From Pedobacter sp. R20-19 (GTDB taxonomy: Bacteria > Bacteroidota > Bacteroidia > Sphingobacteriales > Sphingobacteriaceae), in NCBI RefSeq assembly GCF_000708265.2, contig NZ_JCKI01000009.1, forward strand, positions 1-64,000: a stretch of DNA of 64,000 nucleotides, written 5' to 3'. Under the pieces are notes generated by a model, which saw only the letters and a program-made list of their open reading frames with translations, was not told where the DNA came from and did no database searches. Of the stretch, positions 15,408 to 24,993 are shown in pieces. Each line of letters begins with the position of its first letter. Within the stretch, counting starts at the first letter, position 1. The translations under genes and the position numbers were made by a program.

Positions 15408-17660
15408 TTATAATAACTCATCAAAATGAATAGGTAATTTATTGATACGCTTTCCTGTTGCATGATAAATGGCATTCGAAATGGCAGCAGGCATACCTAC
15501 AAGTCCAATTTCACCAACGCCTTTTACGCCAAGTTCATTAATTAGCTCATCATTTTCTTCTGCAAAAATCACATCAAGCTGACGGATATCTGCATGAACA
15601 GGAATATGATACTCACCCAAATTGGCATTGATGTATTTCCCCAGCTTTTCATCCATAATGGTTTCTTCATGGAGCGCTTTGCTAATTCCCCAAACCATCG
15701 ATCCATAAATCTGACTTTTAGCTGTTTTAGGATTGATAATTTTTCCTGCCGCAACCGCAGTAACTGCTCTGGTCACGGTCACTGTACCCAGATCTTTATC
15801 TACCTCAACCTCTACAAAAGAGGCGCTATGTGTAGCCATGCTGTATTTTTTGAGTTTCAGCATATGCGGCTTTCCCATATTGGTGGTTTTAATGGTTTTA
15901 CCTTTATTAAAAGCAATAATCTCTTTAAATGATACCGCAACATTTGGATCATGTTTCAAGGCAATTGTACCATTTTTGAAAGTAACCTCGTTATCTTCCA
16001 CTTTTTTGAATGGAGAATCAGTTATTTCCCTGGCTTTTTTTAGTAACTTTTTTCTAAGCTCTTTTGCGGCTACAACAATGGCGACACCAGTTGAAGAGGT
16101 CATTGCTGAGCCACCCTGAAACATGGAAAATGGTTTTTTGCTATCTCCATAGCGGAAATCTACATCCTCCATCGGAAGTCCAAGTTCATCGGCTGCAATT
16201 TGTGTCATCACTGTAAATGTTCCGGTGCCGATGTCCGTTACCGCATTATTGAGAATCATTTTTCCATCTGCCGTTATCATGGCTTCCACACGAGAAGGAA
16301 ACTGAAAGGCATCCCAAATTCCGGTAGCCATTCCATAACCAACCAGTTTATTGCCACGTTCCATACTTCTGGGTTTGGGTGTCCGCTTTTCCCAACCAAA
16401 TTTCTCTGCAGCTTCCAGATAACACGCTTTCAGGGCTTTACTGGTGTAGGGTTTTTCTGCTGATGGATCCATTTCCGTGTAATTGATTAACCGAAATTCC
16501 AGCGGATCAATATCCAGTTTGTAGGCCAGTTCATCCATGGTGCACTCAATAGCATGCAAGGCTGTACTTCCTCCGGGTGCCCGCATATCCATTGGGGTAT
16601 AAACATCCAGCGGAACGAGTTCTTGTTCAAATAAAGTATTCGGGGCCGGGTAAAGCCTATGGCTCCAGGAGGCTATGGGTTCGAAGTAATCTTCAAATGA
16701 AGAAGTTTCACTTTTTGAAGAATGGTTCATCGCCATAAGTTTGCCATCGGTATCGGTTGCAAAGCGCAGGTTTTGTACGGTTGGCGGGCGGTGGGTAAAT
16801 GAAAACATTTGTTTCCGATCCAATACCACCCGAACATTCCTTTTAAGATGCAGGGCGGCCATCACACATAAAAACAGCTGGTATTGCGGGCGAAGGCCTG
16901 AGCCAAATCCACCTCCTACAAATGGAGCTAATACCTGTACATTTTTGTATTTAAGTCCAAATATATTGGCTACATAAAGCTGATTATTAATCGTACCCTG
17001 TGTTTTATCATATATGGTTAACTTACCATCGCCTTGATAAATAGTAGTGGTTGCAAACAATTCTATTGGGTTATGGTGTTCGGTGCCATGACGATATTCA
17101 GTTTCAACTTTTACAGCAGCATTTTGATAGGCTTTTTCAAAATCACCAGTTGGCGGCGGTGGAGGTGGTTTTAAAGCTGTCGCAAAACCTTTTTTAGCAA
17201 CCCTGGACGAATCAAGATGATGATCCAGGCAGGTTTGAAAAGGTTCTTCACTATAATCAAAAGTGATTTGTGTGGCTGCATAGCGGGCCATTTCAAAACT
17301 CTCCGCTACCACCAGGGCAATTGGCTGGCCGTTGTATAAAATGTTTTCATCATAAAAAGGCTTAAAAACAGTTCCCGGAGGGGCATCCATATCGGTATAT
17401 TGCAAATCAAACCAGGCCAGTTTGGTTCTGTTTTCATGAGAAAGTACTTCTATTACACCTGGTAAAGCCAGTGCTTTACTCAAATCAATACTTAAAATTT
17501 TTCCTTTGGTGATGGTACTGTTTACCACATAGCCATAAAGTAAATTGTGTACATCATATTCTGCAGCATATTTAGCTGTACCAGTTACTTTGAGTTTACC
17601 TTCTAAACGGCTAATGGGTTTACCTACAGTTTTATTTGTATCTATTTCCGTATGTTTCAT
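15408..17660 (-). CDS. molybdo-hydroxylase large subunit (XDH family, PaoC/YagR-like)
   Basis: 750 residues. It has the substrate-entrance domain followed by Moco-binding stretches (GGFGSGLRPQ, RAPGGSTALHA, GGSAMTSSTG). The conserved base is Glu717 in GVKGVGEIG near the C-terminus, as in xanthine oxidase family enzymes. It is encoded after the FAD and [2Fe-2S] subunits in the order FeS-FAD-Mo. An unusual proline run (PPPPPP, about residues 166-171) lies in a loop. The length fits the Pao/isoquinoline-oxidoreductase-type subunit; the natural substrate, an aldehyde or N-heterocycle, cannot be told from sequence alone. Confidence 0.9.
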   Translation of the reverse strand: MKHTEIDTNKTVGKPISRLEGKLKVTGTAKYAAEYDVHNLLYGYVVNSTITKGKILSIDLSKALALPGVIEVLSHENRTKLAWFDLQYTDMDAPPGTVFKPFYDENILYNGQPIALVVAESFEMARYAATQITFDYSEEPFQTCLDHHLDSSRVAKKGFATALKPPPPPPTGDFEKAYQNAAVKVETEYRHGTEHHNPIELFATTTIYQGDGKLTIYDKTQGTINNQLYVANIFGLKYKNVQVLAPFVGGGFGSGLRPQYQLFLCVMAALHLKRNVRVVLDRKQMFSFTHRPPTVQNLRFATDTDGKLMAMNHSSKSETSSFEDYFEPIASWSHRLYPAPNTLFEQELVPLDVYTPMDMRAPGGSTALHAIECTMDELAYKLDIDPLEFRLINYTEMDPSAEKPYTSKALKACYLEAAEKFGWEKRTPKPRSMERGNKLVGYGMATGIWDAFQFPSRVEAMITADGKMILNNAVTDIGTGTFTVMTQIAADELGLPMEDVDFRYGDSKKPFSMFQGGSAMTSSTGVAIVVAAKELRKKLLKKAREITDSPFKKVEDNEVTFKNGTIALKHDPNVAVSFKEIIAFNKGKTIKTTNMGKPHMLKLKKYSMATHSASFVEVEVDKDLGTVTVTRAVTAVAAGKIINPKTAKSQIYGSMVWGISKALHEETIMDEKLGKYINANLGEYHIPVHADIRQLDVIFAEENDELINELGVKGVGEIGLVGMPAAISNAIYHATGKRINKLPIHFDELL

Positions 17661-17666
17661 AAAATA

Positions 17667-18686
17667 TTATGCTGATGGCTGTGCGCCGGGTAACTGACTG
17701 GCTGGATTTAAAGCCATTAAACCATTTCGAATAATCGCTTTTTTAGAAAGTTCAATTTTAAAATCATTGTAACCAAAGCCTTTAGCATCACGTAAAATAA
17801 TATCAGCTGCTGCTGAAAAATTTTCTGCGTTTGCTTCCTTATCTTTTAAAAATTCTTCTGCTTCAACACTACGCCAGGGTTTATGGGCAACACCACCTAA
17901 TGCAATTCGTGCAGATTCGATCATGTTTCCATTAAGCTTTAATGCTGTAGCTACTGATACCAATGCAAATGCGTAGGAGTGGCGGTCTCTCAATTTTAAA
18001 TAAGAATAGTGATCTGCAAAACCCTCTTCTGGTAAATCGATAGAAGTAATAATTTCTCCGTCGTCTAAGGTATTATCCAGATCAGGTCTGTCACCAGGTA
18101 AACGGTGAAATTGTGAAAATGGAATGTTTCGATCGCCATTTGGCCCGCTCACATTTACAGTGGCTTCCAGTGCGGCGAGTGCGATACACATATCCGATGG
18201 AAATACTGCGATACAAGCTTCACTCGTACCTAAAATGGCATGCATTCTATTATACCCGTCTTTTGCAGGACAACCAGAGCCTGGCTTGCGTTTATTACAA
18301 GGTACATCCGGATCATAAAAATAATAACAACGGGTACGCTGTAACAGATTGCCACCATTGCTGGCCATATTTCTGATTTGTGCAGATGCACCTGCCAGAA
18401 TGGCTTTAGAAAGTAATGGATATTTTTGAGCAATTAAAGGATGGTATGCCGTATCTGCATTTTTTACGGCAGCACCTAAACGGATATTCCCATTTTCTAA
18501 GATTGATATTTCTGCATTTTCATGGAGGTGATTGATATCTACCAAACTGGATGGATTGGTCAGGTTGTACTTCCAAAGATCGATGATGTTTGTACCGCCG
18601 GCAACAAATGCAGCTTCAGGCAAATGATTAATTAAATCTATCGCATCCCGGGTATCAGTAGCCTGCTTAAATTCGAAATTATTCAT
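17667..18686 (-). CDS. molybdo-hydroxylase FAD subunit with extra Fe-S insertion (PaoB/YagS-like)
   Basis: 339 residues from ATG 18686, chosen because GGAGG lies just upstream; an upstream Met at 18719 lacks such a site. It has the FAD-binding pattern VAGGTNIIDLWK and ASNGGNLLQRTRCYYF. The segment with Cys in TRC, PCN and SGCPAKDGYNR matches the [4Fe-4S] insertion known in the E. coli PaoB-type subunit. It overlaps the [2Fe-2S] gene by 8 bases and ends six bases before the large subunit. Confidence 0.9.
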   Translation of the reverse strand: MNNFEFKQATDTRDAIDLINHLPEAAFVAGGTNIIDLWKYNLTNPSSLVDINHLHENAEISILENGNIRLGAAVKNADTAYHPLIAQKYPLLSKAILAGASAQIRNMASNGGNLLQRTRCYYFYDPDVPCNKRKPGSGCPAKDGYNRMHAILGTSEACIAVFPSDMCIALAALEATVNVSGPNGDRNIPFSQFHRLPGDRPDLDNTLDDGEIITSIDLPEEGFADHYSYLKLRDRHSYAFALVSVATALKLNGNMIESARIALGGVAHKPWRSVEAEEFLKDKEANAENFSAAADIILRDAKGFGYNDFKIELSKKAIIRNGLMALNPASQLPGAQPSA

Positions 18687-19149
18687 GATTACCTCCATCT
18701 TTAACCTGCATAATGGCATCTATAATCCCAATGTTGGCTCCACAGCGGCACAAGTTACCACTCATTAATTCTTGAACTTCTTCACGGGTGTGGGCATGAC
18801 CTTCCTGCAGCATACCAACTGCACTACAGATTTGTCCGGGTGTGCAATAACCACATTGAAATGCATCGTGATCAATAAAAGCTTGCTGAATGGGGTGGAG
18901 GGATTCACCTCCGGCAATGCCTTCGATAGTCGTAATTTCAGAATCATTCTTCATCACGGCCAGGGTTAAACAGCTTATAATTCGTTTGCCATCACAAATA
19001 ATGGTACATGCGCCGCATTGCCCATGATCGCAACCTTTTTTAGTTCCTGTAAGTTTAAGGTGTTCACGTAAAGCATCAAGTAAAGAAACCCATGGAAGCA
19101 GGTTAAGCTCATAACGCTGTTGGTTAACGGTCAGTGTTGTTTTTGTCAT
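18679..19149 (-). CDS. molybdo-hydroxylase [2Fe-2S] subunit (PaoA/YagT-like)
   Basis: 156 residues. A plant-type [2Fe-2S] site is formed by Cys40, 45, 48 and 60, and a second by Cys99, 102, 134 and 136, the standard two-cluster subunit. No Tat signal precedes it, unlike periplasmic YagT, so the enzyme is probably cytoplasmic. It is the first gene of the hydroxylase operon; its promoter must lie in 19150-19274. Confidence 0.93.
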   Translation of the reverse strand: MTKTTLTVNQQRYELNLLPWVSLLDALREHLKLTGTKKGCDHGQCGACTIICDGKRIISCLTLAVMKNDSEITTIEGIAGGESLHPIQQAFIDHDAFQCGYCTPGQICSAVGMLQEGHAHTREEVQELMSGNLCRCGANIGIIDAIMQVKDGGNHE

Positions 19150-19274
19150 TATAAATCTGTTTTGTAGTTCGGAAATACCCTATTACACAACTGACTTCAT
19201 ACAGAAAAGTTTTGCGGGAAATGATTTATACCATATTATTTATACACTGAAAATATCAATACCAATATTGCCTG

Positions 19275-21617
19275 TTACATAATTTTAACGCTGGCATCCT
19301 TAAGCTTTTTTACCAGCTGTTGTAAGAAATCACTTTTAAATTCTGCTTCAACATAAATGTTATTGATCCAAAGCAGCACTTTAATTTCTAAACTATCTGC
19401 GGTGATGTTATTGAGCAATACTTCAGGTGGTAATTTTTTGACTGTATTTTCTGCATCATCCAACATCTCTGAGATGATTTTTTTGATTTCTTCGAAATTA
19501 CTTTCTGCACTCACTTTAAAAAGAAGTTCGGTTTTGATAAAATCATTACCCAATGTCCAGTTCACTAACCTTCCAGAAAGTAAGTCGCCATTCGGAATAA
19601 TCACTTCCGAACCCTGAGGTGTTAAAAGTTTGCTGGATCGGATTCCAATGTCACGGACTTTTCCTTTTTTATCTGCAAGTTCTACATAATCTCCAATGCG
19701 AAAGGGTTTTTCAAAAATCAAAATGATGCCGGAAACGAAATTATTAACAATGTTTTGCATACCTAAACCTATCCCAACACCGAATGCACCCAAAACAACA
19801 GTAAGCTTATCCATAGGTAAACCAGAGGCCATTACGGCAAGGAGTAACCCAATTACAATGATAACCAGGCGAACCAGGGCCACCTTCGATCCTTTATGTC
19901 CGCTATCTTCATTAAAGGTGATGCGCTCTTCACCAAATAAAAGGGGAACATGTTTTTGCAGTTTATTGGCAATGTAAATAATGGTAATGAAGAAGAAGAT
20001 GTTTCCTAAACTGAAATGAATGCTTCCAAATGCACGTGGTTTTGAAAGTATTTCGGTCGCCCAACCCCATAAACCACCCAAAATGCTCATGTTGATCATT
20101 AATACCATTACCCATAGCACCACGCAAAGGATTGAAAGCATTTTTTTAAGCTTAGCCCTGGTTTTATCATGACTGATTCTCGAAAAAATACCTTTGTTAC
20201 AGGAGCTTATTTTCATCTGTAGATCAAGTGCATCCAGTATAATCTGCATAAATACACCTAACCCAATGAGTTGAACCAATCCTATTACACCAGTTAAGCT
20301 GGTTACTTTTGCCAAATCTACCCTTCCAAATACATTTAGTAGGATGGAGAGTATATTCATAAATATCAGGATATAGAACACCCAACGGACATACTTTTTG
20401 GAAAACTCTTTAAAGACTAATTTCCTGGACAGTTGAATACCCATCCATATAAAAAAGATGTTAATAGCCATTAGCACCATGCGAAAGGGCAAACTCTGAT
20501 CTACAGCTGCATTTCCTAGAATTAACACAGCGTATAAAGAAATGAGGATGATCCAAAACTGAAGTTGCTTCTTTTCCAATACCTTCCAGAGGTGTATTGT
20601 CATCACCAATAATAGGAGGAATTGAATGAGCTCAACATATAATGAAGGCGCATCAGGCTCAAAAAGAGGGGTAATGTTAAGCAATACAATAAGTGAAGAA
20701 AGAATAGGGAAAGGTTTTAAGTATTCGAATTTTAATTCTCCAATTTGCTTTCTGATTGCTGCCCGCTTAGAACTTTTGAAATTTCGGCGCACCCAAATGA
20801 AAAATATAATGGATGTTAATATGGCCAGAAACCGGTTATCCCAGGTGGAGTCTATAAAATATTTAAGAATTTGCTGTTGTCCCTGAAAGGAAGCCTTAAT
20901 TAAATTATCAGTACTTCGATGTGCAGGATTTTGAAGTGGCGCTTCCCACAGATATGGATCGCGTTTGCTCCAGGCTTGTTTTCCAGAAATTTCTAATCTT
21001 TCTGCAGTTTGTGTTTGCAGGTTATTCACCTTAACATTTAAGGCAGATGCACTCGCCAAGAGCGTATTTACCTGATTAAGTTGATCTCCAGTTGTTTTGC
21101 CGGCAGACTGCAAGCGTGATTTAATTTCTGTAATCTGAGGTTGATACAATTGAATTTCCTTCGTATTTTGATCGTTTTTTAGCAGGGTATCATTGCTTAA
21201 AGCAACTACCTGATCAGACATTTTTTGAAGGTTGTTACTACTTTGAACCAAGATAGCGGTAATACTTTTGAGTTTGGTATCTGCATCCCTTAAAATGAGG
21301 TCATAGCTTAACAAGCCTTTGGTATCGAGTTCTTTTTTGGTTTCAAAAGATTTAATCAGAGGTGCTACATTATCCCTGATGGATTCAATTTGTTTCTTAA
21401 TGGCCTCGGTTTGATAACCTTTTTTATTGGCAACATTAATCTCCGTAATGGCCGATTGGGCTGTCTGCAATTTAAAGAGCAGCGTATCAGGAATGGTTTT
21501 AACGGTGGTATCTTTTGATGGTGTTGCTTGATTCTGCGCTTCACAGTGATAACCAGAAAACACAAATGCTAGAATCAGGTTAAAGAAAATACAGTTTTGT
21601 TTGACGGTAAATTTCAT
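19275..21617 (-). CDS. large MscS-family mechanosensitive channel
   Basis: 780 residues. A signal peptide (to about residue 28) is followed by a long periplasmic region with coiled-coil character (about 40-220), then several membrane helices. The MscS core carries the pore-lining GAFGVGIGLGMQNIVNN and the following FRIGDYVEL and IPNGDLL segments. This is the plan of KefA/MscK-like large channels that release solutes on hypo-osmotic shock. It stands alone between the hydroxylase operon and two small envelope genes. Confidence 0.9.
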   Translation of the reverse strand: MKFTVKQNCIFFNLILAFVFSGYHCEAQNQATPSKDTTVKTIPDTLLFKLQTAQSAITEINVANKKGYQTEAIKKQIESIRDNVAPLIKSFETKKELDTKGLLSYDLILRDADTKLKSITAILVQSSNNLQKMSDQVVALSNDTLLKNDQNTKEIQLYQPQITEIKSRLQSAGKTTGDQLNQVNTLLASASALNVKVNNLQTQTAERLEISGKQAWSKRDPYLWEAPLQNPAHRSTDNLIKASFQGQQQILKYFIDSTWDNRFLAILTSIIFFIWVRRNFKSSKRAAIRKQIGELKFEYLKPFPILSSLIVLLNITPLFEPDAPSLYVELIQFLLLLVMTIHLWKVLEKKQLQFWIILISLYAVLILGNAAVDQSLPFRMVLMAINIFFIWMGIQLSRKLVFKEFSKKYVRWVFYILIFMNILSILLNVFGRVDLAKVTSLTGVIGLVQLIGLGVFMQIILDALDLQMKISSCNKGIFSRISHDKTRAKLKKMLSILCVVLWVMVLMINMSILGGLWGWATEILSKPRAFGSIHFSLGNIFFFITIIYIANKLQKHVPLLFGEERITFNEDSGHKGSKVALVRLVIIVIGLLLAVMASGLPMDKLTVVLGAFGVGIGLGMQNIVNNFVSGIILIFEKPFRIGDYVELADKKGKVRDIGIRSSKLLTPQGSEVIIPNGDLLSGRLVNWTLGNDFIKTELLFKVSAESNFEEIKKIISEMLDDAENTVKKLPPEVLLNNITADSLEIKVLLWINNIYVEAEFKSDFLQQLVKKLKDASVKIM

Positions 21618-21675
21618 TATGGATGAAGAAATAAATTTAAAATAGGGAAGTCATGCACAATAATCCTAAAATCGA

Positions 21676-22089
21676 TTATTTTATCTGCTGTTCATTTTTT
21701 ACTGGATTAATAAAATTAGCAGTTTTTATAGGTGGCCTTGTTGATGGTTTTTTTTGTTGCTGGTTTAATAGCTTTTTTACTCCAAATCTGGCAGCGGCCG
21801 AAAGTATGATTCGCTGGAGGAAACCTTTTTTACGAAGTACAGTTGCATTGAGTATTTTTCCAGCCATACGTGGCAAAAATTCTTGCCTCATATTGCCCAT
21901 TGCTTCAATATCACTTTGCCATGCTGATTTACCAACGTTCAGATTGATTTTTTTTAAATCAACCTTTTTCAATTTACTTGCTGAATGTAACAAATAGCTA
22001 TTGCTCTTTTCAATTTGTTTTCTTATTGCATTACGCTGCAAATCAAACGTTGCAATATCATTAATATTTCTATTGATTATGGTCTTCAT
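21676..22089 (-). CDS. hypothetical basic protein next to holin-like gene
   Basis: 137 residues, strongly basic, with no signal peptide. A modest hydrophobic patch lies about 88-100 and a Lys/Pro/Gln-rich tail follows. It overlaps the upstream holin-like gene by 20 bases, so the two are translated together. I do not recognise a family. In Sphingobacteriaceae such pairs are usually stress or envelope proteins (inference). Confidence 0.65.
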   Translation of the reverse strand: MKTIINRNINDIATFDLQRNAIRKQIEKSNSYLLHSASKLKKVDLKKINLNVGKSAWQSDIEAMGNMRQEFLPRMAGKILNATVLRKKGFLQRIILSAAARFGVKKLLNQQQKKPSTRPPIKTANFINPVKNEQQIK

Positions 22090-22441
22090 TGCCTCGTGTA
22101 TTTAAGAACTTTCGAATGGTAAAATTAATGATGACAGACTCTATAAAATTGGTTTTCATCATCGTAACGAATATGGCAACAAGTGCATAAAATAAAGTGA
22201 GTCCGCCAAAGCCTAATGCATAACTATTAAATAAATCGGAGAAGAAAAACCCCAAGGTTACTGTTCCAAACAGAAAGGCTAAAAGACCGCAGATTAAGGT
22301 GAAAATATTTGTAATTAAATTGGCACTTAACTTTGCTACATAATGTACAGTGTCTAGTTTCAGAAGTGCTACCCGCAGTTCAGCATTCTTTTTTACTTCT
22401 TCAAAAATAATTTCTGCTTCCTTTAGTTTTTCATCAATCAT
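22070..22441 (-). CDS. phage-holin-family (Hol_III/DUF1469-like) membrane protein
   Basis: 123 residues. A charged amphipathic N-terminus (about 1-35) is followed by two hydrophobic helices (about 42-68 and 73-95) and a basic C-terminus, the pattern of chromosomal proteins annotated as holin superfamily III or DUF1469. No phage genes are nearby, so a lytic holin role is unlikely; a membrane stress protein is more probable. Confidence 0.7.
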   Translation of the reverse strand: MIDEKLKEAEIIFEEVKKNAELRVALLKLDTVHYVAKLSANLITNIFTLICGLLAFLFGTVTLGFFFSDLFNSYALGFGGLTLFYALVAIFVTMMKTNFIESVIINFTIRKFLNTRGNEDHNQ

Positions 22442-22775
22442 AGGCCATTTATTTGAGTTTTATAGGAGGTTGATCTGAATTATATATAAAATAATAAGAT
22501 AAACCACTTGAGTAAATTCTAATACCTATAGCAACCGATGTAAACTAACATTGTTTTATTTTTATGGAATTATGAACTAACTGATTAGAAGATTTATGGG
22601 CTGTCGGATGCTAATCTGTAGGAATTGATCTAAGAACTTTTGCGTCATCCTGATAATGATTAGGCTTATCAGTAAGAATACTGAAATGAAAATGAGTTCA
22701 TTACAACCAGGCAAAAGCTGATGCAATGAACTCATTATTTACAATATTTGAAATTATAGGATTGTCTTTTCAGGT
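22442..22775. other. intergenic spacer, 334 bases
   Basis: Apart from the amylase terminator hairpin at 22691-22736 I see no coding frame, repeat or clear promoter. It must hold the promoter of the holin-like gene starting at 22441. Confidence 0.6.
22691..22736 (-). terminator. terminator of the alpha-amylase gene
   Basis: AATGAGTTCATT (22691-22702) and AATGAACTCATT (22725-22736) form a perfect 12-bp stem with a 22-base loop. Read on the minus strand it follows the amylase stop by about 40 bases and is trailed by a T-rich run. Confidence 0.75.
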
Positions 22776-24266
22776 TTAATCATTGCATACTGCCCAAACC
22801 GATACTGAACCGGCATCACATAGAAATTCTCCCCATCCATTTTCATCAATGGTCACCTGTTGTTCTAAGTGTCCTAAACAATCTGTAAAAGTTTTTCCTG
22901 CAAATTGAGCACCCATTTCCATACGCTTATTGCCTGCCTCGCCATTTGATAAAACCACAGCCAAACCAGAGCCTTCATGTTCCTCATCGCCTGCTCTTGT
23001 CCAACCGATACAGCTTGGATGGTCAAAATAATCACGCTGAAAACCATAAGCTTTGTGTTTTCTTAAGCTTAATAATTGCCCCAATTGCGGAAGTGATTCC
23101 ATGGTTACTTCATGATCCTTTCCGTCTGTTCCTTTATCTGTATAAGAAGATCCATAAACATCCGAGTAGAATACACATGGATAACCTGCTTCGCGAAGTA
23201 AAATAATGGCATAAGCATGCGCCCTGAACCATGGTTCTACAGTTTGTTCTAAGGATTGCAGTGGTTGTGTATCATGGTTTTCTACCAGGGTAACTGCCAG
23301 TTCCGGGCGCACCTGTACCAAACTTCCATTTAAGATAGTCGTTAAATCAAATGACTCCCCAGCTTTAGAGGCCTTTGAGAAATTCGCCTGCAGACAAGCA
23401 TCAAAAAGCGACATGCGTCCTTCGGTAGCATCAATATAATTAAGCATGGACTGCAAATCGTATGGCGACCAATATTCACCTACCGTAAAAAGCTCAGCAC
23501 CCAATTCTGCACGAAGGTAGTCAAGCCATTCATTAAAGAAAGCATGGGGCATATGTTTGATTGCATCCAGTCTGAAACCATCAAAACCTACGGTTTCATG
23601 AAACCATTTTCCCCATCTTTTAAGTTCTTCTCTTACAGCAGGGTTTCTAAAATCTATATCAGTTAACATGAGGTAATCATAGTTGCCGTTTTCATGGTCT
23701 ATTACCTCTTCCCAACCCTCACCATATTGATTTTGAATGCTATAAACTGCTGTTTCTTGTGTTCTGGCATCATAATCTACACCAGTAAAACATTGATAAT
23801 CCCACTTAAATTCAGAATATTTTCCATTCCGGCCAGGATAGGTAAATTTGGTATAGGCATCAATTTCAAATGGCTCTGAAATAAATTCGTTCCGGTTTTC
23901 AGGATTTACCTTTCTTACCATCACTGGCTCAAAGTCATCAGCACCGCCAAGGTGATTAAGCACAATGTCTACATATACCTGAAGCCCTGCTTCTTTTGCT
24001 GCTTTTACAGCTTCAATATATTCTTCTTTAGTTCCGTATTTAGTTGCAACACTACCTTTCTGATCAAATTCGCCCAAATCATAAAGATCATAAGAATCGT
24101 ATCCAGTAGATTCTGTGCCGTCCATCCCTTTATGGGCTGGGGGTAACCAAATCGAATCTATTCCCATTTCCTTTAATCCATTTGCATCGTCACGAACTTT
24201 TCTCCAAAGGCTACCATCTTTAGGGTAATACCATTCGAAGTATTGAAGCATTGTATGATTTTCCAT
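22776..24266 (-). CDS. amyA: cytoplasmic alpha-amylase (GH13_5-like)
   Basis: 496 residues, no signal peptide, resembling E. coli AmyA in length and start (MENHTMLQYFEWY). The catalytic triad of GH13 is visible: nucleophile Asp234 in GFRLDAIKH, acid/base Glu264 in VGEYW and Asp332 in VENHDTQ. It would hydrolyse internal alpha-1,4 bonds of malto-oligosaccharides or glycogen inside the cell. A terminator follows, and 727 bases without genes precede it, so it is a single-gene unit. Confidence 0.95.
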   Translation of the reverse strand: MENHTMLQYFEWYYPKDGSLWRKVRDDANGLKEMGIDSIWLPPAHKGMDGTESTGYDSYDLYDLGEFDQKGSVATKYGTKEEYIEAVKAAKEAGLQVYVDIVLNHLGGADDFEPVMVRKVNPENRNEFISEPFEIDAYTKFTYPGRNGKYSEFKWDYQCFTGVDYDARTQETAVYSIQNQYGEGWEEVIDHENGNYDYLMLTDIDFRNPAVREELKRWGKWFHETVGFDGFRLDAIKHMPHAFFNEWLDYLRAELGAELFTVGEYWSPYDLQSMLNYIDATEGRMSLFDACLQANFSKASKAGESFDLTTILNGSLVQVRPELAVTLVENHDTQPLQSLEQTVEPWFRAHAYAIILLREAGYPCVFYSDVYGSSYTDKGTDGKDHEVTMESLPQLGQLLSLRKHKAYGFQRDYFDHPSCIGWTRAGDEEHEGSGLAVVLSNGEAGNKRMEMGAQFAGKTFTDCLGHLEQQVTIDENGWGEFLCDAGSVSVWAVCND

Positions 24267-24993
24267 TAATTTTTATTTTTGAATACAACTCTAAAAGTTT
24301 GTGTTTGTTTGGGTTATTGCACAAATCTTCTAAAAGGTAATTAATAACCATAACAGGCAAGCTTTTAAGCAGTCTATCGCAAAAATGTTTGATACAATTC
24401 TAAAGCTAAGTGCAGATTATATTATGATATTAATCCATTACCTTTTTTTTTGATGATAATATAATCAGTTAAATTCATTAATAGTTGTTGATAAAAATCA
24501 AAAGAAATTAAGTTGTCAAGATGCTGTATTTTTCATATAATCAAGGTTATAAGTTTTTTATGACGTTTATGTAAATAATTTGTTTGTTTTAAAAATACCA
24601 AATGTATTTTTTACGTTACATGTTAATCATATGAGCTATTGTTTTTTCATCTTAGAAATACTACATTTAAACATTATTTATTGAAGCAGATATAACAATG
24701 CTCTCCAACATAAACATCCCGTATGTTTCTGCAATGCGATAAGCTCGTCTTATCGCATTTGCATTTTTTATAAAGCTTTTATAAGTTTGATCACTAGCTC
24801 AATATCCATAATCACTGGTTGATGAATACATCCCCATTTTGAAATCAATTAGTTATACGCTGGATCTTACCATTTTCTCCTTTAACCTCTGTAAATCAGC
24901 TCTTAAAATATTCTAACCATCAATATTTCTACCCAAAACGAAATGAAAATTCAATACTATGCACAGATTGACCAGTGCAACATATTAATGGAT
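24267..24993. other. long AT-rich intergenic spacer (727 bases)
   Basis: No convincing coding frame in either direction. It contains an orphan terminator-like hairpin at 24733-24759, and a 15-mer (24395-24409) repeated upstream of the GH51 gene at 60991-61005. It should also hold the amylase promoter, which I could not place. Confidence 0.6.
24733..24759 (+). terminator. orphan terminator-like hairpin, possible end of a small RNA
   Basis: AATGCGATAAG (24733-24743) pairs perfectly with CTTATCGCATT (24749-24759) around CTCGT. On the plus strand a T-rich run follows. No annotated gene ends here on the plus strand, so it may close a small untranslated RNA lying somewhere in about 24500-24760. 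It could alternatively be a weak terminator for the minus-strand gene ending at 24994. Confidence 0.5.

Noticed and set aside
22070..22441. Holin-like protein as evidence for a prophage
   Set aside because: No lysin, structural, integrase or replication phage genes nearby; DUF1469-type proteins are common chromosomal membrane proteins.
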